Assembly: GCA_003117195.1 (NCBI GenBank)
Contig: BDSI01000090.1
Coordinates: 464,915 to 528,914 of the forward strand
Length of the DNA stretch: 64,000 nucleotides
From: Eudorina sp. 2006-703-Eu-15
Taxonomy: Eukaryota; Chlorophyta; Chlorophyceae; Chlamydomonadales; Volvocaceae
Direction of reading: 5' to 3'
Shown piece by piece: positions 39,441-50,900 of this stretch (position 1 is its first letter; the number at the start of each line of letters is the position of its first letter). Under the pieces are notes generated by a model. That model was not told where the DNA came from and searched no databases. It saw nothing but the letters and a program-made list of their open reading frames with translations. A program made the translations under genes and the position numbers.

Positions 39441-40715
39441 TACTGGTGAACAGGAGCCAGGTCACCAGAATCCTTCAGGAGGCCACCATGGCGATCATCT
39501 TCTTCTGCACATGCCGTACCTGGCCCCCACATGCATCAAAATGGGGATAAGGCCCCTCCCCGGCCGGGGGGCCTCCAACGCGGGGGTTCTGCGGTGCCCG
39601 GACGCACACCCGAGTACAGCCATCCCGACCCGACCCGACCCGACCCGACCCGACCCGACCCGACCCGACCCGACCCGACCCGACCCGACCCGACCCGACC
39701 CGACCCGACCCGACCCGACCCGACCCGACCCGACCCGACCCGACCTCGTCGCGTTTTCGTTTCAAGCCACCTCCCCCCCCCACCTCCCCTAAGTAACTTG
39801 GGTCGCGTATTGACTCATGTGCAACGTATCGGTTCCCCAATCCATACCCCCACCTCCCCCCCCACCCACCCACCCGCTCAGGAGGACCTGAACGAGCCCT
39901 TCAAGCACTTCCGGCCCTTCTTTCTGAACTCGCTGCAGCTGGACTTCGTGGAGGGCAAGCCGCCGCCCCTGCCGCCCAGCAGCCTGGAACTGGTGCGGAG
40001 GGGCGGTTGGGGGGCGTGGGGGTGGGGAGGGTGGGAGTGGGGGTGGGGAAGGTGTTAGGGTCCCATGGGTCCATGACCCATGGGTCACATGTGGGTCGGG
40101 TAGGGGTTGCCTTCCTCATCGTCGACAGCGTTGTCGTAACCGGATGGCTTCATGTCTTGCTCTCGCGGCGGCTCCGTTCCCATAAGGCCCGTCCCAACAA
40201 AGTCACCCACCCATCCCTCGCCCTGCCCTCCGCAGGCCAGCTCGCTATTCGCGGCCTTTGTGTTCCAAAAGGTGGAGGGCCCCGAGGCCGTGACGCTGCC
40301 CATGGCACCCGAGTGCTCTTACATGCAGTTCCGACCGCCGGGAAACCCCCAAGGACCCGGACCCATGGGTCACGGACCCATGGGGCACGGCCACGGCCAC
40401 GGCCCGCCGCCGGGCATGATGGGAATGCAGCCCGGGCACGGGGCCCCGCATGGCATGCCGTACGGCCAAGGTCCGCCGGGGTACGGCGGCGGCGGGCCAC
40501 CGGGCTACGGCGGCGGCCCGGGGCCGCACCACGGCTTCGGCGGGCCTCCTGGGTACGGCGGACCCGGTCCGGGTCCAGGTCCGGGGCCTTATGGCGGTCT
40601 TGGTCATGGTGGCCCGGGTGGGAGGGGCCACGACCGGCGGGGCGGGGATCCGATGAACCCGGGGTACCCGAACAAGCGGGGGAAGTTTGGCGGGGGACCG
40701 CCGGGGCATGGCTGA
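34986..40715 (+). CDS. mRNA cap guanine-N7 methyltransferase with Gly/Pro-rich tail
   Basis: Nine exons with consistent phases (34986-35066, 35227-35306, 35793-35871, 36194-36287, 37063-37251, 37999-38105, 38436-38636, 39882-39992, 40236-40715) encode 473 residues. It transfers a methyl group from S-adenosylmethionine to the cap guanine N7 in the nucleus (Abd1/RNMT family). Family landmarks in order: HYNSHVRDIS; LKNFHNHVKRQLI; SAM motif LLDLCCGRGGDLHKW; GLDISEREVEEARRRY; FALHYFF, the cap-binding/catalytic segment; GGYFIGTIPSGRRV; and LFAAFVFQK near the end. The first exon starts at the first ATG after an AT-rich promoter. After the fold ends (about residue 345), exon 9 continues with about 130 residues of Gly/Pro/Met/His repeats ending KRGKFGGGPPGHG, not normal for the family. 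The exon 4-5 junction is the least certain. Confidence 0.9.
36929..36943. repeat. Left copy of a 15-base inverted pair
   Basis: CAGATATGTAACGAT in intron 4 of the cap methyltransferase gene is the exact reverse complement of 38916-38930 in its intron 7. Each copy is followed, on its own strand, by AC-rich repeats. Confidence 0.85.
37480..37605. repeat. About 20-bp minisatellite in cap methyltransferase intron 5
   Basis: Six copies of a unit like GCGGGTGAAGGGATTGGGG, with small changes at the G-run. The sense strand is strongly G-rich. Confidence 0.9.
38916..38930. repeat. Right copy of a 15-base inverted pair
   Basis: ATCGTTACATATCTG, the reverse complement of 36929-36943, preceded by a GT run. 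It lies in intron 7 of the cap methyltransferase gene. Confidence 0.85.
39411..39439. repeat. (GT)n microsatellite
   Basis: An uninterrupted GT run in intron 7 of the cap methyltransferase gene. Confidence 0.95.
39624..39745. repeat. (CCCGA)n pentanucleotide satellite
   Basis: About 24 perfect CCCGA units in intron 7 of the cap methyltransferase gene, about 135 bases before the exon 8 acceptor. Shorter CCCGA/TCGGG runs recur at about 49130-49150 and 62080-62120. Confidence 0.95.
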
Positions 40716-43688
40716 GGGGTTGTTTGACCGGGGCGGCGCGGTGCGTATGCGCCGTGTGTACGGCACCAACTGTACGGCAGGACTCCCTCTCCCCAGGGTC
40801 GCCCTTTGCATCCGCTCGGGTTCAGCACGGCAGCCCGGATGGCGGACGAGGGGGAACATACGTATGCCATGTCAAGACGCCGTCTTTTTGCCGCGAACAG
40901 CAGCACTGGCACCCCACCTGCAGGCCTGGCCAGGTCAGGGTACATGCCCATGAACAGGTCGGGGTCAGGGTTTTGCGGGGAGGGGACCGCCGGCACGGAA
41001 TGCGTGAAGGGCGGCGTCCGCGATGTTCGGCTCGTGACCGGAACAACGGAATGCGAAGAATGCGAATACGAACGAAGTCTTGTTTGAACCGAACCGAGCC
41101 CTGAGGACGAGCGATATGACATACGCATCGTGTGACGAAGGACATCGGACTGGGGGCGGGGGTGCAACTCTGGAAGGCGACGTGTGCCAACTGCCAAGGG
41201 GTGGAACTGGTGGTTGTGGTGATGGGGGTGGTGGTTGTCGCGAGGGCGGGTGCTGCAAGGGCCTGTTGGCCGGGACGCTGACGTGAGGGCCCTGCCTGGA
41301 CCTGGACCTGGGCCCGGGTGGGGCAGTCCGTTGACCACCGGTCCGGGACCACCGGTGCCGAGCCATGTAGCCATCATACCGCACCTTGCGATTCCGAACG
41401 CCGTCCGAAACGCCGGCTTGACGGTGGCCCAGTAGGGAGGGCGGGTCATGATCTCGTACACGGTACCGGTGAATCGCCTTGTGGCTGAAGCAGGATTACA
41501 ATTTGTTGTTAATGTTATGTACAAAAGAACAGTTCAGCGGTTCCGAGGCATATGCAAATGGCAGCCCTGGCGCCATCTTGGAGAGGCCTCCGGGTGTTTA
41601 TTTTCTTGCCCAGGGGAGCGGCGTGGGTGCTACACGCGGTGTACAGCGGCGAATGCCGTCTCGACGTCCGGATGCCTCCCTCCCCGCCTCCATCCGCGCA
41701 TATAAAGATACACGACACACACCAGGGAGGGGACACCCCGACGCCCAGTGCATCCCTCCACTGCTGGCCCTACAGGGCAAGCACAAGTCTCGAAGAACGG
41801 ACGACAACGCTGCCGTACTCACACACAGCGCGCGCGAGGGGAAGCCAAGGCTGCAGCAGACCCCCTTGCTGGTGCTCCGCGCCTCCGCCACCCCCAGGCC
41901 GGCCGCCGACCCGGCCAGGCAAGCCCGCAGCGGCGCCGCACCACTGTCCGCACGCGCAGCCGCGCATCTAACCCCCACCCCCACACGTCACAAGCCACCC
42001 GGGCGCAGATCGCACCCAACCAGGCAAGCATGCCGCACAACCCCACCGGCCGACCTCGGCAGCGGATGTCCCCCTCAAGCGGCTCACGGGCGCCTCATCA
42101 CGGGCGCCCTGGACAGCCCCGCCCCCCCGACGAAGGGGACTGCCTCCCGGGGCGGGGGGGGGTGCCTGTACCTCACCGACCAACACGTGCAGTATGCATG
42201 GCACGACACCATGCCACATCATGTCAACATCCCAGTCAACGTCGCGTCAACGCCACCCGGGACCCGGCGCACCCCGCCCCGACGTACCGAACGAACCGTC
42301 GCCCAAGCTCACAACATCAACCGTCACCGTCACATCACATTTCTCCCACGCCGCACCATGGGATCAGTTCTCGAACGCCCCTCCGTTAGACCGGTCAAGA
42401 GATAAAAACACGCATTCGCCACCCCTGGCGCCTCCTCCCCCTCCTCTTCCTCATCCTCTTCCACCGTGCCTCAGGCCATCGATGGCCAGGCCCCCCCCGA
42501 GCTGCCACAGCCCTCTTTCCCCGCAGGAACTTCCCCTCCTACCCCTCCCCCGGCCAGTCCGTCCGTCTGTCCGTCGATCCTTCCGTTGCCTCTGTTCCTC
42601 TTCCCTCGCCTTCGAGACTGGGGGTACGCAGTGCGAAGGTATGCACCGTGGACTTTCGGCGCAATTGCCTCGATGCCCTCTGCCGCCCGGCCCGGCCCCG
42701 CTCAGCCCGGCCCAGACGTGGTGCGCCCTGACTTGGTATGCGAGGTGTGGTCCAACAGCGACAGGCCAACCCCGCCTCGGGTGCTCCGCTTACGTGGCCG
42801 TGCAAACACCCCAACGCCGCCCGCCGCACGCGGGCTCCACCAGCCCTTCACAGAGCCGTGTCCTCACCTAATGACTGGATGGTACACTCCTCCAACTGAC
42901 TAACTGACTAACGAAATGTCGTACGTCCTGCCGAATACGATCAACGGGCGGCGGACCCTGGGGGCCTTACTCCCCTTACGTCAATCAAGACGGCGAAACC
43001 GCCAAGCCTTACTGCCTTCGACCGCTGATGCCTCCGCGGCTCCCGCTCCCCGTGCCTGTGCGTCCTACCTACCTGCCTACCTATCTACCCACCTACCTAG
43101 CTACCGCTACAGCCTTCCGACACCCCGGCCAACATTCCGACCACTCACTCACTCGCGTCCCCTTGCGCTCTCAGCCCTCCGCCAGGCACACGTCCTCGTC
43201 ATCCTTCCCGTGGCAGGCCCCCAGACCCAACCCGAGGCGTCTCCAGCCGCACCCCAACAGGTGCCGGCGGCGACGCCCCCACGTGATGGGCTGGGCAACC
43301 TCGCGGATGGCCCTCAGCCTCCCGGCGTTGCCTGAGAGGGGGTTGAGACTGCTCTTCAGAGGTTGTGGCCCTTCCCTTTGGCGCCTTCTTGAGGCAACCG
43401 CCCCTGCTCTTCATGCGGGGTCCATGCAACCCCCAACCAATACCCTCGGTTGCGAGAACCAGATGCAGCGGAACCCACCGATCGCGCTAGTTCTCGCCAG
43501 CACCTGCGACCTCTCATCACGCGCCCCGCCACCACCCCGCAGGAACGCTCCGCCACGCCACCACCCCATACACCGCACCCCACCCCATCGCATAGCACCC
43601 CACCGCACCCCGCCCCGCCCCGCTCCGAATGGCTCCATGGCACAAAACCCCGGAGGCCCGGAGCCCTCGTCGCTGTGTACGACACCCC
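40716..43688. other. Region between cap methyltransferase and the next (-) gene
   Basis: About 3 kb between two convergent stops. Long open frames occur on both strands (for example 41479-42405 on +, 40604-41524 on -), but they overlap and lack splice chains or known domains. The (-) segment from ATG 41449 (MTRPPYWATVKP) looks protein-like for about 55 codons and then becomes low-complexity. Confidence 0.4.
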
Positions 43689-46600
43689 CTACGGCATCCA
43701 GGCCGACCCGCCATGATGGGGCTCTCCGCCATGCGCGCCCGCGCCCCCGTGGGCTGGCCCATGGGTCGCGCCGCCACTGGGCCCGTGGTGCCCTGCAGCG
43801 CCGGCGGCCCGGCTGGCGCCGCCGCCCGAGCCCGCCGGCGCGAACTCCCCACTGCGACGCGCAGTGACGGCGCCGCCGTCTAACACAGCCGGCGGCTGCG
43901 ACAGGAGCCCCGCCGCGGCGCGCGCCTCCGCCTCGACCTCCGCCTCCAGGGCTGCTTCGGCCGCCGCGGCGACGGCCTCCGCCTCCGCCTCCGCGGCCGC
44001 GGCGGCGGCCTCGGCCTCCGCCGCCTCCGCCTCCGCGGCCGCGCGCGCGGCTTCCGTCTCGGCCGCGTGGACGATGGCGGCCGCGCCCCACAGACCAATC
44101 TGCAGACAGCGCGCAAGCGCACGGCCAGTCAGGCACGGCAAAGGTGGCTTTATCTTCTCAGCTTCAGGCGAGAAAAGTGGTCCGCGTGTCGTTCAACAGG
44201 ACGCACTTGCGGGGGCGTTGGTGTACAAAAAAGACGCGACGACGACGACGAGCTAGAGCCCACGGGACGTGTTGAGTGACCAACCCGCAGGTCGAGTGTT
44301 ACCGTACGGCATGTCTGCGCGCCGGGGCAGACACGGCCGCCGGGAAGCCAAGAACAGCCCAACGGCGCGAGGCTGACGACGCCATCCCGAACCGCTCCCG
44401 CCCTCGTCGGATATGGTCCCGGCACCCGCCCGCCCCCTGCCCCGCATCTCCCGTTGCATCCATCCTCTCAACCCCCAACCGCCAACTGCCAACTTACCAG
44501 GGTATCCGGCCGCACGCCCGAAGCGCTGATCCTGAAGCCGCCCAACACCCCGGGCTCACCGCCCCAGTGCACCGGCGGCAGCTTCGTCCCGGGCGACGGT
44601 GGGCCGCTCGCGAGGCCCGGCACCGCCGCCGCAGCCACCTCCAAGCCGTCCCCCTCGTCGCTGCCCCTCGTCGGCGGCACCGGGCTGGCCGCGGGGCTCA
44701 GCCGCGGCAGGGCGTCCTCCTCTTGCGCCGCCCCCGCCGCTTCCTGGCCGCTGCTGGCCCTGCTAATGGACCGAGACCGCGTCGCGAGCGGCGGCAAGCT
44801 GCCCTCCCCGGCGACAGCGCCGCTGCTGGCCGTGCCGCTGCTGGCCACCGATGTGCTGGACGGCTCTCGGCCCCGGCGGCTCTCAATCACGCCGCTGCCC
44901 ATCGCGCGACGCGAGCCGCTGGCCGCGACCCTCCCCCGCCCGCCGCCGCCGCCGTTGGCCGCCTCGGAATGTGAGTTGAAGGTGGTAAGTTGCCGCTTGC
45001 TGAAGCTCTTGCGGAAGAGGTCACGGCGGCTGGCGCCCGAGCCGCCCGCCCCCACCAGCTGGACGCTGCGGGGCTGCAGCAGGTGGAAGTTGGGGTTCAC
45101 CTGGCGGGCCAGGAAGAGCACCCGATCCCGGGGGGTCATCTCGTTGGCCTGCGGGTGAGGGACGGGAAGAGAGGCGGGAAGTAGCGGCAGGAAAAAGGGG
45201 TAGAGGAAATTGCTTGACATAATGAAGAAGGTGGGCGGAAATGGGGAGGGCTTAAAGAGGCGGTAAAAGGAGGCCGGCACTGGGGAGACTGGGGTGGAAT
45301 AACACGAAAAGTGCCCAGACACCCAGCCCGGCGACAAATACCTACCAACGATGATTTCCGGTTCCTGAAAGGCAAGAGAGTGAAACGTGTGCGAAAGCAA
45401 AGCTGGGTTTGGGCGCGGGTGCGGGTGGCAGAGCGCCGAGCGACAGGAGCGTGACGTGACGTGGCGGAGCAGGTGGGAGCAGGTGGGGGAGAAGGGGGGA
45501 GGGCCGGGGCGCCGCGCCGCAACGTACGACCTGGTGCGTCGGTGCTGCGAGTCGGGATCCGTTACGGCGGGGAGCGCGGCGGCGGGGCACGACGCGCCCC
45601 ACTCCTCCCCCCACGCGAACCAGACCGAGGCGCGGTTGGCTGTTCTGCGGCGGTCAGCGCCGTTCTTCCCTCGCCAACGCTCCTACCCTGCTGCTACGCT
45701 TCAAGCCGCAAGCGGCCCCCCTTGTCAATAAAGACAGCGAATCGCAAGCGGCCCCCTCCCCCTCCCCGAGTTTCTGCTTTCTACCCGTGCGCTGACCCCC
45801 ACTAGTTCGTTACACCCTCTCATTGTACCACCCTGCCCCCCGGCCCCACGTCCCTTGAGACCCCAGTTCTTGGAACCTACTGACGTAACCCACATCTCAC
45901 CCGCGAACGGCCCCCGGCTCGGGACTGGAATCCCCGGGTCCCCCCTATCACCCCCGGTCTCCCCCACAGACAAGCACACGCCCTTCTCGCTATACACACA
46001 CACACACACACGGCTCAGTTTCCTGTTACACACACACAGCCTTTTATTGACTATATGGGTCAGGCAATGGGTATATAACTACGCATACGGGCAACTTTTG
46101 GGCGCTCCTCGGCCACGCCCCCCCCACACACACCCACACACACACCCCACACACGCACCTGCAGCGCCACCCGGTGGACCTCCGCCACCGCGTCGTCTAT
46201 CCGCGCGTCCGCCGCCTGCAGGTCCGGCCGCACAAGCACCGGCGGCGGCGGGCTGCGGCTGGCCCGCGGTGAGCCTCCCGACTCGGTGACGGCCCCGTGA
46301 GCGGTCCACCCGCCGCCTCCGCCTCCACCGCCGCCCTGCCTGACATGGCTGGCCTGGGCCCGAGCCTGTCCCCCCCGGGCCGTCGCGGCGCCACCCACAG
46401 CCGGATCCGGCAGATCGCAGCAGGACAGGGGCAGTCCGTGCGCGATGGCCAGGTCCACGGGCAGCGGCGTGAGCAACGCGGGGTTGAGCATCCGGTCCAG
46501 CTTCTGGACGACGGTGGCGGGGGGCAGAGGCCCGCTGCGCTTGTTGGCGTCGGGCGAGAGCTTGAGCGTGCCATTTGGGTTTCGTCCGTACAGCTCGATG

Positions 46601-46754
46601 TACAGCTTTGGGAGGTGCGACTGAGCGAGCCGCGCCTCGGTCTCCAGGGCCTCCGGGTCGGGTACGGGCACGGTGAGGCCCTTGGACAGCAGCTTGGTCT
46701 GCACCTTGCCCACCTCAATCTCCAGTTTGCGTTCCAGCCATCGCTTGTGGAGGC
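43689..46754 (-). CDS. Unidentified protein with Ala/Glu coiled coil (5' end unresolved)
   Basis: Three exons join in phase: 46754-46159, 45148-44498 and 44099-43689 (stop TAG). Exon 46754 begins in phase 1, so at least one upstream exon with the start codon is missing from my model; a segment reading SPDNITFSGSG near 47070 is one candidate but is closed by a stop without an acceptor. The first exon is predicted helical (RWLERKLEIEVGKVQTKLL) and carries LPKLYIELYGRNPNGTLKLSPDA. The second has NEMTPRDRVLFLARQVNPNF and RRDLFRKSFSKRQL, followed by Ser/Gly/Ala linker. The third starts GLWGAAAIVHAAETEAARAA and continues as a 45-residue Ala/Glu helix, likely coiled coil, then a Gly/His/Pro tail. 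No family recognised. A possible 15-19 base micro-exon at about 45360 was noted but not used. Confidence 0.55.
46011..46040 (+). repeat. AC-linked short cassette, diverged copy
   Basis: CGGCTCAGTT followed by TCCTGTTACACAC, flanked on both sides by AC repeats. It is a shorter and more diverged relative of the cassette at 11350. Confidence 0.6.
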
Positions 46755-47988
46755 CTGCACGGTGCGGCGGGTGGTGGCGCCATCCGAGGGAGCAAGGGAT
46801 GCAAGGGGTGAGGAGGTGTGAGGGTGTGATAGCAGGCAAGGCAGGAGCGCGTGATATGCGAGGGGCGCGGCATTGCCCAACCGTACGCACTACGCAGTTA
46901 CCAGGTGTGTGTATATATATATGTGTGTGTGCGTTTGTACGATGGTGGCGATGTTGCAGTGGACGCGCAGAGGGCGTGTCGTGAGCGCGGTTGGCGATGT
47001 GGAGTCGCCTGCCCAAAATCCCCGCCCATAGTCGGGTACAGCGCCCGACCCAGAAAACGTAATATTGTCAGGACTCGCACAGATGAATGGAAGCAACAAA
47101 GTGCGTGTTCAAGCTAGTGTTTGCTTACGACGTGAACAGGCCAGTGGCTGTACTGCTATACATCGCCAGGCCCGCCCAACATAACCAAGCACGGGTGTAC
47201 ATGTACGCGTCATAAGGGAACGCCTTGTCGCACCTGAGTGTTCGCCACCGGCTGTCATATCGCGTCAGCCTTAGAATCTCGAGCGGGCTCTACCGCCCAC
47301 ATTTTATGTTGTCATACGACTTCAATATCAAAGGTTAGGGGACTATGCAGGCATGACGTCTGCTCAGTGTGTAGACGCGAGTGTATGCAGGCCGCTACTA
47401 CCCAAAACTCATTTTATACTCTTTTCGCTCGTATAACTTATAATTTGCTGAAACTTGTAGAATCAAGCAGCATACAGCACGATTGCAGCTCGTCCGGCTT
47501 TTCTCATTGTAAAAGAATTCCAAGGTGCTTGCAACGGAGCGTAAGTTAGCAGTTCAAAGGCTGAATTGTAATAAGCTAATGCGTCAGCATGACGGATCCA
47601 CTCGGCCTCTCGGCGCAAGATACGGCTCCAGAACCATATGTTAGTTGCGTTTTTCAGCGCGTTTGCTTACAAGTAAATGGTCCATGTAATAAATGCTCAT
47701 TGACTTAGCGCTGCTCCAATAAAGCTTGGCAGTATTTTGGACCATTGCCCTGCAGGATAACAACATTTTTGCACGTTTTTGGAATATCACTCTCAAGATT
47801 ATTTTCGTTTGATACTGTAGAGTAGGTATTGTATGAGCTCCTTCTCAAGTCACATCTAAGGTGACAGCGCTTCCCGTAATCAGCCAGAGCATTGGGCAAC
47901 GAAGGAAGCCGAATCCAATATGCGGACGCATGGATATGGATGCACAAGCCTTGCTTAACTGTTATTCGTATGGACCAAGCAGCACGCC
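46755..47988. other. Divergent intergenic region, AT-rich
   Basis: It contains the unresolved 5' exon(s) of the (-) gene on the left and the promoter of the guanylyl cyclase gene on the right. Positions 47240-47980 are AT-rich. A short AC/TATATA tract lies at about 46905-46930. No TATA box at a convincing distance from ATG 47989; a CCAAT occurs at about 47914. Confidence 0.45.
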
Positions 47989-50900
47989 ATGATGCGAATT
48001 GTTCTCTTCGCCTTACTATCTGGCCTGCTCGCTGCACCGCGCTTAGCCTTGGCGCAACAAGCTATTACTTTCCGCATTGGCGCCACTGTTGGACGTGATG
48101 GTGAGACTACGCTTGTGAAAGACTATGGTTACTTGCCCGTCATCCTCCCCGAATGGTCGTTGATAACGGTGATGCATGGAAATCTCCACGGCGCTTGCTC
48201 AACTTGGATGATACTTGTGTGAACACCTGATTACCTGGTCCATTACGTCAGATGCGCTTGGTTATGATAACCAAATTAAGTTGAAACCGTCGAGGACCGT
48301 ACTGACTGGGAAGTCGGGGACGAACGTTCGCTTACTATTCACTGCCGATATACTCCAAATGCAGGCTCATGTGCACCCCTTTACAATGACACCGTGCTGG
48401 GGTATCGTTACTTCTTTGACTGGCTTGCACGGCAGCCAGCGACCCTGGTCACGGACGCCTCTGGCAGTTCCTACAACCTGCGCCTTCAGCTGCGGCTGCT
48501 CTCGCACAATTGTACGGAGGCGGGCCGGGCAGCCGCGATGGCCTCGCTGCTTAACGGCAGCCCGGCTGACGCTTCCACCGGGACGCCCGCCGAGCCGCCC
48601 GTGCACCTGCTGCTCGGCGGGAACGGCGACAACGCACTGGAGGACGCCATTCAGGCGGACAAAGCGTCCCGAATCCTCCTGCACTGCTGTACGGCGCGTG
48701 ACAGCGTCTTCAAACAGGGTTTACAGCACGTGTACGGGCTCTTCACGCCTGCTAGCCAGTACACGGGCACCGTACTGCGCACCATGGCGCTCCGGGGCAT
48801 GCGGCGAGTGGCGGTGGTGTACAGCCGGGAGTCGGCGCTGTACATGCAGCTGTGCGAGGGAGCACTGGCGCAGCTGTCGCCGCTGGGCGAGCTGCGGCCC
48901 GGATTCAGCGGCGTGCTGGCGGTCAACTACTCGGCCGCGGAGGCGGACACGCCCGGTTTCTGGGAAACGACGAGTGAGCGGGGGATGTGGGTTGCGGATT
49001 CAGGAACCTGAGGGGTAAAGGGCCGTCTTGCGGACGTAGTGCTGATGGAGATGGGCGGACTGGACGGGCTTGGGGTCATTGGGAGCTGGCTGAAATTTCC
49101 TATACAATGTGAGTTTGTCGACCAGGTCAGGTCGGGTCGGGTCGGGTCGGGTCCAGAGGGTTCTGCACATGGGATGCTGGAGGTCTCAGCGACGCCACGA
49201 CGCGCACAGCGGCTCCCCGCGGCGCTCCTCCGCGGGATTCGTGACACTTTGGCGGGAGGGGGTCGCAGCACTTGCTACGATCTGAACCCGCCCTCCCCTG
49301 CCGCGCCCACGTCTGCCCCAGGCCGCCGGGTGGCCGCTGCGCAAGCGGACGTGCTGATCGCCTGCGACAGCATGGACCGCAGCTCCCTGCTCGTGCACCA
49401 GCTGCGGGCCCGCGGCCACAGCTTGTCGGCGCTGTGGCTTGCCTCCTGGGGCAATGTGGACGACTTCCTGCAGCGGCTGGATGGGCGGGGGGAGTACGCG
49501 CTGACCACCGTCCAGTGGATGCCCTCGCTCCCCTACGCCGACCCGTACTTCGGAACGGCGGCGCAGTACGCCGCAGCCTTCGCGGCAGCCATGGGCCGCA
49601 GCCCATCGTACTTTAGCGCCGCTGCCACGGCCAGCGGCTATGTGCTGCTGACGGCGCTGCAGGAGGCGCTGTCGATGTGCGGCCTGGGGAACCTTTCCTC
49701 GCAGGTCACGGATCCGGCGGACGCCTTCATGTGGCAGGAGGGCGCGCTCTCCTGCGTGGACAAATCGGAGCACGCTCTGGACTTCACGGGCCGCGCCGGC
49801 ACCGCGGTCATTCGCTACGTACTCAACACGCTGAACATGGATACCTTCTTTGGTCCGGTGGGCTTCAACGGCTACCGGCAGAACATCTATCATCCGGTCA
49901 TTGTTGCCCAGGTATGAGCTTATTGTGTGAGGTTTTCCAGCCCAGACCTTCAGAAAGCCAGGGATTTTCATACTCATGCACTCCAGCCCTTCAAGAAGCA
50001 AGGGATTTTCATACTCGTGCACTGTCCCAATGTCGGGCCTGGAAACCCCACTGTGACAAGCATTTTTGGATAAGATCAGCTCTGAATGAAAACATACCCG
50101 TACCGTTAATCGCCACGTAAGTATTATAATTCGTTCCTGAATTGTTTCTGTGTTGACAAATATGAATTTTTACTTCAATGCGGTTATCGGGACGACAAAT
50201 GATAGACACGTTTTCTGCTCAAAGGCGTAAGAGCAAAGGAGCTCATCACGGGGCCGAAAGTTGACATGCTGCTAGCAAAGCTTTGTCGCAACTGGCTGGG
50301 CCTCAAAATGTTTCGGCTATCCTGCAAATGTTCCAAGTTCTCAAATTATTGACGAAACCTTTTGAAACCCTAAGAGAATACGGCGCCGTACATGGTGACT
50401 AACAGCGTCACTACTGGTTTCGTCAGCTGCGCGGCTGAGCGTTCTTAGCCTCCTTTTGATATGCTTGTCATTCGCCTGCAGGTGCTTGCGGGTGACCTGG
50501 TGGCCGTCCTGCCGCTGGACGTGGCTGACAAGGCGTTGGTGATGCCCATCCCGGACCACCCCACGGCGCCAACGTCTTGGGCGGCCACCCCAACGGGCAT
50601 CAGCATCGTGACGCTGCTGTGCTGTCTTGGACTCGTGTGTGGCGCGCTGGGCTTCCTCATGTGCAGGAGGCGGGTGGCCCCCTACCTGCACTCCCACCAG
50701 TCGGTGGAGCTGCAGGTATCTGACATCCAGGTGCGTGGAGGCGGATGGGGTGTGTGGCGTCGAGATGCGCAGTTGCGCACAACTAAGAGGCGGACGAGTA
50801 GTCCCGTAGGGAGTTTACATACTCATATTGTGTTGTCTGGACAAAGGACTGCTTGATAACAGTAGTATACTACTAGTGACAAGTCCCATACATGATGTTT

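Noticed and set aside
39624..39745. CCCGA array considered as telomeric repeat
   Set aside because: Volvocine telomeres are TTTTAGGG-type; this is an internal intron microsatellite.
40604..41524. 306-codon (-) frame starting near a plausible MTRPPYWATVKP segment
   Set aside because: It runs antisense through the methyltransferase tail, becomes low-complexity after about 55 codons, and has no domain, splice support or promoter motif.
41479..42405. 308-codon (+) frame
   Set aside because: No domain, no codon bias distinct from flanks, overlaps several open frames on the other strand; chance frames of this size occur in GC-rich DNA.
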